This document shows, piece after piece, positions 1-5,979 of a stretch of 6,681 bases of DNA (its first letter is position 1; every line of letters starts with the position of its first letter). The notes beneath the pieces are model-generated. The model made no database searches. It was not told where the DNA came from and worked only from the letters and a program-made list of their open reading frames with translations. The DNA is from Candidatus Bathyarchaeota archaeon (GTDB lineage Archaea > Thermoproteota > Bathyarchaeia > Bathyarchaeales > Bathycorpusculaceae). The DNA lies in contig JAOZHM010000001.1 in the NCBI GenBank assembly GCA_026014845.1, positions 1 through 6,681 of the forward strand, in the 5' to 3' direction. Made by a program: the position numbers and the translations under genes.

Positions 1-3
1 CTG

Positions 4-573
4 TTGAAATTCGAAAGCCATAATGCCTATAAGGGCAAGAGCTGCTATCCATATTCCATGTCCATCATAGACCTGACAACCACAAAAAAACCTGATTCGG
101 CTCTTCGGCTTAAAATCTTGGGTAAGATCGGGGAGCAGAAGCCCTACAATTGTTTCAATTGTATTAGATGTACAAGCGGTTGTCCGTCAATGAAAATGTT
201 GGAACTAAAACCGCATGAAGTCGTAAGTTTAGCCAGGTTCGGCTTTGTTGAAGAGCTAATCGCTTCAGGCGTGGTCTGGGCTTGTGCAACTTGTCTAAAG
301 TGTAAGGAGAGATGTCCCCAATCCGTGGCGCCAGTCGACCTCATATTTGCGTTAAGAAACCTAGCTGTTGAAAAAGAAGCCAAGGTGCCTGAGAGTTTTC
401 TACGTTCGTTAAGCGCTATACTTGAAACAGGGTTTATTCAAAAACCGCAAGACACCGTGACGCGCAAATTGGAAAAAGTGAACAGAGAGAAACTGGGTTT
501 ACCTAGATTCCGCGAGCCTGATGATAAGTTTAAGGCTGCTTTTTTCAAGGTGTTAGAACTCTCGCAGGAGTAG
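4..573 (+). CDS. hdrC: HdrC-like protein with two [4Fe-4S] clusters (heterodisulfide reductase subunit C family)
   Basis: Small cytoplasmic iron-sulfur electron carrier of the heterodisulfide reductase C type, expected to pass electrons between a flavin/iron-sulfur subunit (HdrA in known complexes) and the HdrB-like protein encoded next. Two ferredoxin-type motifs are visible: CFNCIRCTSGCP (Cys50, 53, 56, 60) and CATCLKCKERCP (Cys94, 97, 100, 104), each CxxCxxCxxxCP and so fit for one [4Fe-4S] cluster. At 189 residues the length suits HdrC. There is no signal peptide or membrane segment, so it is not the fused HdrD/DsrK form. The start is uncertain. The TTG at 4 gives the longest product; an ATG at 58 would give a 171-residue protein beginning MSIIDL, which looks more like usual HdrC N-termini but has no clear Shine-Dalgarno sequence. 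A start left of the window is also possible. The HdrB-like gene begins six bases after its stop. Family assignment is firm; the physiological partner is not known. Confidence 0.88.
   Translation: MKFESHNAYKGKSCYPYSMSIIDLTTTKKPDSALRLKILGKIGEQKPYNCFNCIRCTSGCPSMKMLELKPHEVVSLARFGFVEELIASGVVWACATCLKCKERCPQSVAPVDLIFALRNLAVEKEAKVPESFLRSLSAILETGFIQKPQDTVTRKLEKVNREKLGLPRFREPDDKFKAAFFKVLELSQE
564..570 (+). promoter_or_regulatory. Likely ribosome binding site for the HdrB-like gene
   Basis: The sequence gcaggag lies inside the last codons of the HdrC-like gene, nine bases before the TTG at 580. Its GGAG core can pair with the archaeal 16S 3' end. It supports the TTG as start and implies that the two genes are translated from one transcript. 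Confidence 0.45.
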
Positions 574-579
574 TGGAAG

Positions 580-1476
580 TTGAAAGTTGCGGTCTATTGG
601 GGCTGTCTCATTCCAACAATTCAGTATGGCTATGAAATGTCAGTTAGAGCAGTTATGCCCCAGCTTGACTTAGAGCTCGTGGAGTTAAACAACGTCTCGT
701 GTTGTGGAACACCGATCCAAAGCGTTAACATGTTTGCCTCACTTTATCTGGCAGTAAGAAATCTAGCTATAGCTGAAAAAACAGGCCTAGACAACTTGTT
801 TCTTCCATGCAACGGCTGTTACTTGTCGCTTTCTGAAGCCAAACACTTTCTCAGCCAAGACAATAAACTAAAAGAAAGGATTAATAACGTACTCAAAGAA
901 GAAAATCTTCGGTATGAAGGGTCTATCAAGATTTGGCACACCATCAACTTGCTTCATGACTTTGTAGGAGAGGAAAAAATAAGAGAAGTGGTCAAGCATT
1001 CCCTGAAGGGTTTGAAACTTGCAGTTCATTATGGCTGCCACATTTTAAGACCCAGCACACTTCAACCAGTTGACAACTCAGAAAATCCCAGGAAAATGGA
1101 TGAGTTGGTTGAGTGGTTAGGGGCACAAAGCATCGCCTATCCAGAGAAGTTGGATTGTTGCGGATATATGCTCTTGCTGTCTCATCCAAATGCGGCGTTA
1201 ACATTTACTGGGCTGAAGTTGAAGGCTGTTCAAGACTGGGGGACAGATGCGCTAGCGGTGTCTTGCCCGTCGTGTCAGATGATGTTTGACATGCGCCAAA
1301 AAAGTGCGGGTGCCACAACCGGCGTAAAACTCAATTTGCCAGTACTTTATTATACGCAGCTGCTTGGCTTGGCCATGAATATTTCAACCGAACGGCTTGG
1401 ACTGAACTTGAACCGAAGCCCTATAGATGGTCTTCTGCAAAAAGTGGGTTTAATGTCAACTGCGTCTTCTTCATGA
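580..1476 (+). CDS. hdrB: HdrB-like protein with two CCG domains (heterodisulfide reductase subunit B family)
   Basis: Catalytic-type subunit of the heterodisulfide reductase family. In methanogen HdrB the two cysteine-rich (CCG) domains bind non-cubane [4Fe-4S] clusters that reduce the CoM-S-S-CoB disulfide; homologues in non-methanogens act on other disulfides or only relay electrons. Both CCG motifs are complete: Cys9, Cys41-Cys42-Gly43, Cys77xxCys80 in the first half, and Cys153, Cys193-Cys194-Gly195, Cys229xxCys232 in the second, spaced as in true HdrB. At 298 residues the length is normal. It starts at TTG 580, where the CCG fold begins at once (MKVAVYWGC), so a later start would lose Cys9. 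It sits six bases after the HdrC-like gene and is clearly co-transcribed with it. The next gene on the strand is an acyl-CoA dehydrogenase. No HdrA is visible; it may lie to the left. The family is clear; the substrate is unknown, and CoM-S-S-CoB is only one possibility. Confidence 0.9.
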   Translation: MKVAVYWGCLIPTIQYGYEMSVRAVMPQLDLELVELNNVSCCGTPIQSVNMFASLYLAVRNLAIAEKTGLDNLFLPCNGCYLSLSEAKHFLSQDNKLKERINNVLKEENLRYEGSIKIWHTINLLHDFVGEEKIREVVKHSLKGLKLAVHYGCHILRPSTLQPVDNSENPRKMDELVEWLGAQSIAYPEKLDCCGYMLLLSHPNAALTFTGLKLKAVQDWGTDALAVSCPSCQMMFDMRQKSAGATTGVKLNLPVLYYTQLLGLAMNISTERLGLNLNRSPIDGLLQKVGLMSTASSS

Positions 1477-1502
1477 AGTTAAGTCGTTTCCCTCCGGCAA
1501 AC

Positions 1503-1510
1503 CTTATATA
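1503..1510 (+). promoter_or_regulatory. Archaeal TATA-like box upstream of the acyl-CoA dehydrogenase gene
   Basis: The sequence cttatata, preceded by a purine-containing ggcaaa stretch that could serve as a BRE, lies about 40 bases before the ATG at 1552. Transcription starting some 25 bases downstream would give a short leader that keeps the ribosome binding site. This suggests that the acyl-CoA dehydrogenase can be transcribed separately from the HdrCB-like pair, whose last stop is at 1476. Confidence 0.5.
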
Positions 1511-1539
1511 CTAATGTCTGTGAGACTTTTGTTCTCCAA

Positions 1540-1545
1540 AGGTGG
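1540..1545 (+). promoter_or_regulatory. Ribosome binding site of the acyl-CoA dehydrogenase gene
   Basis: The sequence aggtgg lies six bases before the ATG at 1552, a good archaeal Shine-Dalgarno match at normal spacing. It fixes that ATG as the start. Confidence 0.6.
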
Positions 1546-1551
1546 AACAGA

Positions 1552-2769
1552 ATGGTAGAATTTAGCTTTACTGAACAACAAGAAATGTTTCGAAAGATTT
1601 TGCACGAATGGTGCCAGAAAAACCTGACTCTTGAAAAGGTTAGAGAAATGGACACCAAAGGAATGATGCCGCCTGGAATAGTTAAGGAAATGGCAAACCT
1701 CGGCCTACACATCATGACAGCACCCCAAGAACATGGAGGAACAGGCGCCGACTGGGTCACTGCCTGCATAGCAGCCCAAGAACTAGGCTACCACGACATA
1801 AGCATAGCCATACCCGTCTTCTTCTTAGTGCAGTCGTCATGGGGCTTCGCTGTTGACCGACACTGCACTGAACGAGTTAGAAAAGAATATGTAAACAAAG
1901 CCATGAGAGGCGAAGGCTTCGTAGGCATAGCCACAACCGAACCCGGTGGGGGCTCTGACGTGGCTGCTTTCAAGTCAACAGGGAAAAAAGAAGGCAATGA
2001 ATGGATAATTAACGGCGAAAAAATATACATCAGCGGAACAGAAGAAGCCGTAAAAATGGACGGAGGCTTCTTTATTACCGTCCGAACAGCGCCAGCACCG
2101 CCTAGAGCTGCGCATAAGGGCATGACAGGTTTCTTCCTACCTATAAATATGCCAGGAGTAGAAATCACTAAACGATTCGATGACGTGGGAAGAATGGGCA
2201 TATCCACAGGCGGTTTTGCAATGAAAAACGTTCGACTGCCAGAAGACTACATGGTCGGGGAAGAGGGCAAAGGATTCTACATAACCATGGAGGGTTTCGA
2301 CGGCGCCCGGCTTTTGATAGGCGCGACCTGTATAGGCGCGGCTCAAAGAGCGCTAGAGCTCGGTATGGACTACATCAAGGAACGCAAAGCCTTCGGGCAA
2401 CCAATCGGTAAATTCGAAGGTATACATTTCGAACTCGCGGACGACTGGGCACAACTCGAAGCCTTAAAGTCGCTTGTTTATCGTACAGCATGGATGATGG
2501 ATGAAAAATACAAGCATCGTCGCTTTTCACCACTTGAGGTAGCTCAATATATTTCAGCCTGCAAACTGAAATGTCCCCACTTCGCCTTGCATGCGATTGA
2601 ACATGCGATGCTGTGGATGGGAGCCTACGGCTACACTAAAGAGTGCCCATTAGAGATGGGTTGGAGGGGAGTCATGTCCTACTGTATCGGAGCAGAAGGA
2701 GCCACCAACATCCAAAGAGTGGTCATAGCTAGGGAACTATTAGGCAAAGAATACATGGCCCACAAATAA
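1552..2769 (+). CDS. Acyl-CoA dehydrogenase
   Basis: Soluble FAD enzyme that oxidises an acyl-CoA to the 2,3-enoyl-CoA and gives its electrons to ETF, or runs in reverse in some bifurcating systems. The 405 residues match the family length, with the usual order of helical N-terminal, beta middle and helical C-terminal domains. Recognisable parts are TEPGGGSD at 129-136 (flavin and substrate contact region), the YIKERKAFGQPIGKFEG stretch at 274-290 with its Arg and Phe-Gly for FAD, and the C-terminal loop AEGATNIQR, in which Glu382 aligns with the catalytic base of medium- and short-chain enzymes. The C-terminal segment is unusual: MGAYGYTKECPLEMGWRG replaces the common GGxGYxxxxPxERxxRD, and Ala precedes the catalytic Glu where Tyr is common. 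Start ATG 1552 has a good ribosome binding site. An ETF operon converges on it from the other strand. The family is certain; chain length and substrate cannot be read from the sequence. Confidence 0.95.
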   Translation: MVEFSFTEQQEMFRKILHEWCQKNLTLEKVREMDTKGMMPPGIVKEMANLGLHIMTAPQEHGGTGADWVTACIAAQELGYHDISIAIPVFFLVQSSWGFAVDRHCTERVRKEYVNKAMRGEGFVGIATTEPGGGSDVAAFKSTGKKEGNEWIINGEKIYISGTEEAVKMDGGFFITVRTAPAPPRAAHKGMTGFFLPINMPGVEITKRFDDVGRMGISTGGFAMKNVRLPEDYMVGEEGKGFYITMEGFDGARLLIGATCIGAAQRALELGMDYIKERKAFGQPIGKFEGIHFELADDWAQLEALKSLVYRTAWMMDEKYKHRRFSPLEVAQYISACKLKCPHFALHAIEHAMLWMGAYGYTKECPLEMGWRGVMSYCIGAEGATNIQRVVIARELLGKEYMAHK

Positions 2770-2770
2770 C

Positions 2771-2789
2771 TTCTCTCTTCCTTTTTATT
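2771..2789 (+). terminator. T-rich terminator after the acyl-CoA dehydrogenase gene
   Basis: A pyrimidine run ending in ctttttatt begins two bases after the stop codon, as in archaeal oligo-T termination. No hairpin is obvious. It lies in the 112-base gap between two converging genes. Confidence 0.45.
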
Positions 2790-2864
2790 CGAAGCATCAG
2801 GCCAAAAAGGTAAACTATTCAACTGAACCACTTGAGATTTTTCCGCCTAATAACGAAGAATTGT

Positions 2865-2878
2865 GAAAACGAGAAAAT
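2865..2878 (-). terminator. T-rich terminator after etfA
   Basis: Read on the minus strand, the sequence just after the etfA stop is ATTTTCTCGTTTTC, two T-runs that fit archaeal oligo-T termination. With the T-rich stretch at 2771-2789 it would end transcription from both sides of the convergent gap. Confidence 0.4.
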
Positions 2879-2881
2879 GGG

Positions 2882-3865
2882 TTAGTCTTTTCCAACACCG
2901 AGAACTTTCTTTAGAGCTGCCGATAAAGCTGGGACTATCTCGTATAAATCGCCAATGACGATGTAATCAGCCATCTCAAATATTGGCGCTTCCGGGTCTT
3001 TGTTGATAGCAACTATTGTGTTGGAGTCGCGTATTCCAGCCACGTGTTGAATCACCCCAGAAATCCCGCATGCAATGTAAAGCTTTGGCTTAATGGTGTG
3101 ACCTGACAATCCCACCCATTCTGTAAACCACTTTCTGTCCTCAGCTAACGGTCGGGTGTAACCGACCTGCCCACCCAGTATCGCGGCTAGTTCTTCCAGG
3201 ATTTTGGAGTCTTCTTTCTTTTCGAGTCCCCTTCCCCCTCCAACAACCACTTCAGCCTCTTCAATTCTGGTCTCTGCCATTGAAACCGGTTTAACTTCGA
3301 CAACTTCGGTTTTTGGCGTTTCAATTTGTATATCAGTTATGTTAACAACTTCGCCTTTGCTCTCTTCCGTATAATTGGGTTTTTCAAATTTTCCTCGAGG
3401 AACAGTAACTATCTGCGGCTCAGTACGGAAAACCTGGGTTACTATGGCGTTTCCGCCATAAACTATTCGCCTTGCGAGCAGCCTGCCTTGTTCATCAACC
3501 TCCAACTCCAAGCAGTCCGGAACGCATCCAAGACTAAGCCGAGCGGCAAGCCGGGCGGCAAGCTCCTTCCCTCTTTTCGTAGAGCCTATCAGAAATAGTT
3601 CAGGCTTGTGCTGTTTACTTAGAGGGATTAAAGCACTTAGATAAGTTTCAACGTGGAATTCCTTCAGTTGCGGGTCATCTACTACGATGACTTTGTGAGC
3701 GCCATAACCGATCAGCTCTTTTGCGTGCTCTGTAACATTGTGTCCCAACACAATCGCTGTTAGTTGCGTCTGCAATTTGCTTGCTAATTCCCTTCCCTTC
3801 CCGATTAGTTCGAACAACAGTTCACTACTTTCTGAGTATGCCCAGACTCCAAGATGTTTGCTCAT
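2882..3865 (-). CDS. etfA: Electron transfer flavoprotein, alpha subunit
   Basis: Large subunit of ETF, the soluble flavoprotein that takes electrons from acyl-CoA dehydrogenases. At 327 residues it has the normal N-terminal alpha/beta domain (about 1-190) and a C-terminal FAD domain (about 205-327). In the FAD domain VVVGGGRGL is at 206-214, TRPLAED with the conserved Arg238 follows, and the family signature LYIACGISGVIQHVAG is at 262-277, followed by AINKDPEAPIFEMADY. The flavin loop reads EWVGLSGHT (249-257), where many family members have QxGQTG. The ATG at 3865 has a strong ribosome binding site that overlaps the etfB stop, so the two subunits are translationally coupled in the order etfB-etfA. 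The acyl-CoA dehydrogenase gene converges on it and is the obvious candidate donor. Family assignment is very firm; whether this ETF bifurcates electrons is open. Confidence 0.96.
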   Translation of the reverse strand: MSKHLGVWAYSESSELLFELIGKGRELASKLQTQLTAIVLGHNVTEHAKELIGYGAHKVIVVDDPQLKEFHVETYLSALIPLSKQHKPELFLIGSTKRGKELAARLAARLSLGCVPDCLELEVDEQGRLLARRIVYGGNAIVTQVFRTEPQIVTVPRGKFEKPNYTEESKGEVVNITDIQIETPKTEVVEVKPVSMAETRIEEAEVVVGGGRGLEKKEDSKILEELAAILGGQVGYTRPLAEDRKWFTEWVGLSGHTIKPKLYIACGISGVIQHVAGIRDSNTIVAINKDPEAPIFEMADYIVIGDLYEIVPALSAALKKVLGVGKD

Positions 3866-3871
3866 CCGTTT

Positions 3872-3878
3872 TCACCTC
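3872..3878 (-). promoter_or_regulatory. Ribosome binding site of etfA overlapping the etfB stop codon
   Basis: On the minus strand the sequence GAGGTGA lies seven bases before the etfA ATG, and its last three bases are the etfB stop TGA. A ribosome finishing EtfB therefore sits on the etfA initiation site, which should keep the two subunits in equal amounts. Confidence 0.75.
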
Positions 3879-4666
3879 GTTATAATGCCTTCCTGAATCA
3901 GTGCTTTCGCCAACTTCTCCGCAACCTCCATGGCAGTTTCTCCCTTTATGACGATTTTTTCACGTTCCACCTTGGGGGCAAGAACATCTAGCACTCGAAC
4001 GGCTGAGCCAGTTTCACCCACTTTTTCGCTTGTAATATTAAGGTCCGCAGCTTTCCATATCACAACTTCTTTCTTGAATGCGTTCATGATTGCCATGTAA
4101 GAGGGAGTACGAGGTTCGTTGATTTCCTTTGTCACGGTTATCAAAACTGGCATTTTTGCTTTGACAGTCTCAGAACAGTCTTCTAACCCCCGCTCAACGG
4201 TAACGGCGTCTCCTTCAAGGCTAACTTTTCTCGCATAGGTTATCACAGGAACGCCTAGTCGCTCGGCTAAGCGGGGTCCAATCTGCGCTGAGAAGCTGTC
4301 AATTGAGGCTTCGCCGCAGAAGATGATGTCGAAGGTGCCTATCTTTTTGACTGCTTCAGCGAGAGTGTAAGAGGTTGCCAACGTGTCAGAGTTTTCAAAT
4401 ATCGGGTCGCTTATTATGTAAGCCTTGTCAGCTCCCATTGCTAGGGCTTCTCTTAACGTTGTTTTGGCGTCTTCTGGACTAACAGTTACTGTGAACACTT
4501 CACCTCCGAGCTTCTCTTTTATATGTACGGCTTCTTCCACGGCATTCTTGTCAAAGTCACTTATCTTTTTGGGTGCATCCGCAAGGATTAAACGTCTCGT
4601 AGCTGAGTCAACCTTCAGCTGAGAGACGTCTATGGCTTGTTTTACACATACAAGGATTCTAACCAT
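3872..4666 (-). CDS. etfB: Electron transfer flavoprotein, beta subunit
   Basis: Small subunit of ETF, partner of EtfA. It binds AMP in simple ETFs and a second FAD in bifurcating ones. From the ATG at 4666 the protein is 264 residues and opens MVRILVCVKQ, the usual EtfB N-terminus. An in-frame GTG at 4678 would add four residues (MDFE) and is judged less likely. Visible family features are ALAMGADKAYIISD (75-88), SDTLATSYTLAEAV (93-106), GEASIDSFSAQIGP (118-131, nucleotide-binding loop), the VERGLEDCSETVK region (157-169) and NEPRTPSYMAIMNAFKK (183-199), the segment that contacts EtfA and the flavin. The 93-106 and 118-131 segments resemble those of bifurcating ETFs, though the usual second Asp of the loop is Phe125. 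It is first in a two-gene operon, with a TATA-like box at 4710-4717. Family assignment is very firm. Confidence 0.95.
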   Translation of the reverse strand: MVRILVCVKQAIDVSQLKVDSATRRLILADAPKKISDFDKNAVEEAVHIKEKLGGEVFTVTVSPEDAKTTLREALAMGADKAYIISDPIFENSDTLATSYTLAEAVKKIGTFDIIFCGEASIDSFSAQIGPRLAERLGVPVITYARKVSLEGDAVTVERGLEDCSETVKAKMPVLITVTKEINEPRTPSYMAIMNAFKKEVVIWKAADLNITSEKVGETGSAVRVLDVLAPKVEREKIVIKGETAMEVAEKLAKALIQEGIITR

Positions 4667-4709
4667 TTCAAAGTCCACTCGGTGATATCTCTAATCGTTT
4701 TTCATCAGT

Positions 4710-4717
4710 TTAATAAA
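4710..4717 (-). promoter_or_regulatory. Archaeal TATA-like box for the etfBA operon
   Basis: On the minus strand TTTATTAA, preceded by an A-rich GAAAAAA stretch that may be the BRE, lies 44 bases before the etfB ATG. A start site about 25 bases downstream would leave a leader of roughly 20 bases. No strong ribosome binding site is seen in that leader. Confidence 0.5.
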
Positions 4718-4734
4718 TTTTTTCACCGCTAAGA

Positions 4735-4752
4735 TTCTATCTAACCATAGAA
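4735..4752. repeat. Short inverted repeat upstream of the etfBA promoter
   Basis: TTCTAT and ATAGAA form a perfect 6-base inverted repeat with a 6-base spacer, about 20 bases upstream of the etfB TATA-like box. The size and place would suit a dimeric regulator, but arms this short and AT-rich also arise by chance. Confidence 0.25.
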
Positions 4753-4900
4753 GGCTTGACAACATCAGATTCCTAATCGGCTCCACCTCCGCTTTCGCGC
4801 GCTATCATAAATGTTCATGTGGTCACCCACCAGAAAGAAACGGAGTCATAGCTTTAGGTAAAGGATGGAATTTCTCTCAACAAATTCAATGGTATAGGAG
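4753..4900. other. Intergenic spacer with no recognised feature
   Basis: This is the middle of the 275-base gap between etfB and proC. Reading frames here are broken after a few codons (for example ATG 4865 stops after ten), no tRNA cloverleaf or repeat array was seen, and no strong stem is evident. Confidence 0.5.
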
Positions 4901-4928
4901 AACGAAAACTGCCTAGGCATGGAAAAAG
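4901..4928 (-). terminator. Possible terminator region after proC
   Basis: On the minus strand, 25 to 50 bases after the proC stop, there is GCGCTTTTTCC and then AGTTTTCGTT, two T-rich stretches separated by the 10-base perfect palindrome TGCCTAGGCA (4910-4919). T-runs of this kind end transcription in archaea. The palindrome is too short to form a convincing hairpin. Confidence 0.35.
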
Positions 4929-4953
4929 CGCCCTTGTTGTGAATACCACTTCT

Positions 4954-5766
4954 CTAACTTGGCTGGAGTTGTTTTGCTCTCTGGGCTGCCTTTGTCACTG
5001 CTCTTAGCTTGCCTTCCTCAAGGGCTAAAAGACCCTCAACTGTCGTGCCGGCGGGTGTGGCGACCATATCTTTGAGTTTTGCTGGGTGTTCTCCGGTTTC
5101 AACAACCATTTTCGCTGCGCCAAGAGTTGTTTGTGCTGCGAGAAGTATTGAAACATCCTTTGGCAACCCCATTCTTACACCAGCGTCGGCAAAAGCTTCT
5201 ATGATCAGGTATATGTACGCTGGGCCACTTCCAACCATGCCTGTTGCCAGATTCAGATATCTCTCGTCCAATCTTATGACGTGTCCTAAAAGTGAAAGCG
5301 TACCTATCACCATTTCCAACTCTTCCTTCTTTGTGTTTTCTGACGGACAAACCACTATCATGGCTTCTCCGACCCTGCACGTTATGTTTGGCATCACCCT
5401 GACAACAGGGGCATCTTTTGGCAGATACTTTCTCACGAACTCTAATGTGACGCCAGCGGCGATCGAAACAACTATTTTTCCCGGCTTCATCGCTGGCGCT
5501 ATCTGTTCTAAGGCTTCTTTCATGTGTCTGGGTTCTACGGCGACTATTGTGAGGTCCGCGAAAGACACAGCCTCTTTTGAATCGCCTACACATTTTACGT
5601 TGTACGTTTGACCTATGTATTCCCTGCGGCTCTTGAGGATCTCGAATACTTGTATGTCTTGGGGGTCATACTCTCCTGATTTGAGAAAACCTGAAATTAT
5701 GGCTTCACCCATTTTGCCAGCTCCGACAACCGCCAATTTGGGCTTATTCTTGCTCAAATAGCTCAT
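4954..5766 (-). CDS. proC: Pyrroline-5-carboxylate reductase
   Basis: Cytoplasmic enzyme for the last step of proline synthesis: it reduces 1-pyrroline-5-carboxylate to proline with NAD(P)H. From the ATG at 5766 it has 270 residues, the normal length. The N-terminal Rossmann fold shows KLAVVGAGKMGEAIISGF (about 10-27), followed by TIVAVEP (about 73-79) and VRVMPNITCRVGEAM. The C-terminal helical dimerisation domain carries the family hallmark GSGPAY (179-184), EAFADAGVRMGLP, AAQTTLGAAK and ATPAGTTVEGLLALE (about 236-250), which fits the ProC signature even though Ala replaces the first Gly of the usual PGGTT. A TTG at 5772 in frame would add two residues (ME); the ATG is preferred, though the GGAG directly before it is too close to be a normal ribosome binding site. 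It is a single gene, divergent from the AOR family gene and separate from etfBA. It has no evident link to the redox genes around it. Confidence 0.95.
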   Translation of the reverse strand: MSYLSKNKPKLAVVGAGKMGEAIISGFLKSGEYDPQDIQVFEILKSRREYIGQTYNVKCVGDSKEAVSFADLTIVAVEPRHMKEALEQIAPAMKPGKIVVSIAAGVTLEFVRKYLPKDAPVVRVMPNITCRVGEAMIVVCPSENTKKEELEMVIGTLSLLGHVIRLDERYLNLATGMVGSGPAYIYLIIEAFADAGVRMGLPKDVSILLAAQTTLGAAKMVVETGEHPAKLKDMVATPAGTTVEGLLALEEGKLRAVTKAAQRAKQLQPS

Positions 5767-5785
5767 CTCCAACTTCTACGTTCGG

Positions 5786-5811
5786 GTTATATCATTTGAG
5801 CAATTATTAAG
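5786..5811 (-). promoter_or_regulatory. Promoter region of proC with two TATA-like candidates
   Basis: On the minus strand CTTAATAATTG (5801-5811) and GATATAAC (5786-5793) both resemble TATA boxes. The first would give a leader of about 15 bases. The second lies about 20-27 bases before the ATG at 5766 and would give a leaderless or nearly leaderless mRNA, which fits the lack of a properly spaced ribosome binding site. Confidence 0.4.
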
Positions 5812-5930
5812 TTTTTCACTAATAGCTAATTTTTGCGCCCACATAATCAAATAAGTTTTACGACGAAACAACTAGAGAATTCTTATCAAACGATCACAGC
5901 ATTTAGGACCCAGACATGGACAAGAGAACG

Positions 5931-5938
5931 TTTATAAT
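5931..5938 (+). promoter_or_regulatory. Archaeal TATA-like box for the AOR family gene
   Basis: The sequence tttataat, preceded by gagaacg, lies 41 bases before the TTG start at 5980. Transcription starting about 25 bases downstream would leave a leader of about 20 bases that contains the GGTGA ribosome binding site. Confidence 0.5.
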
Positions 5939-5968
5939 GCATAAGTAAGTTAAGCTAGGTTTCAGTAC

Positions 5969-5973
5969 GGTGA
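5969..5973 (+). promoter_or_regulatory. Ribosome binding site that selects the TTG start of the AOR family gene
   Basis: GGTGA lies six bases before the TTG at 5980 and matches the archaeal anti-Shine-Dalgarno sequence. Its last three bases are also an in-frame stop (TGA 5971-5973), so the gene cannot start further upstream, and TTG is the first usable start codon after it. Confidence 0.6.
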
Positions 5974-5979
5974 ATAGGA

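Noticed and set aside
1788..2207. Minus-strand open frame inside the acyl-CoA dehydrogenase gene
   Set aside because: It is antisense to a gene with clear family motifs and has no domain of its own.
4910..4919. Perfect palindrome TGCCTAGGCA as an operator
   Set aside because: It lies downstream of proC and far upstream of the etfB promoter, so a control role is unlikely; a 10-base palindrome is expected by chance at a low rate in several kilobases.
4741..4953. Possible small gene or RNA in the etfB-proC spacer
   Set aside because: All frames stop after a few codons, and no tRNA-like or strong stem-loop structure is visible by eye.
5099..5593. Second minus-strand open frame inside proC
   Set aside because: It is in another frame of a well-supported gene and its product is a low-quality, Arg- and Cys-rich sequence typical of a shadow frame.
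5009..5611. Open frame of about 200 codons on the plus strand
   Set aside because: It lies wholly antisense to proC, whose protein shows all family motifs; the antisense product has no recognisable domain and no ribosome binding site.
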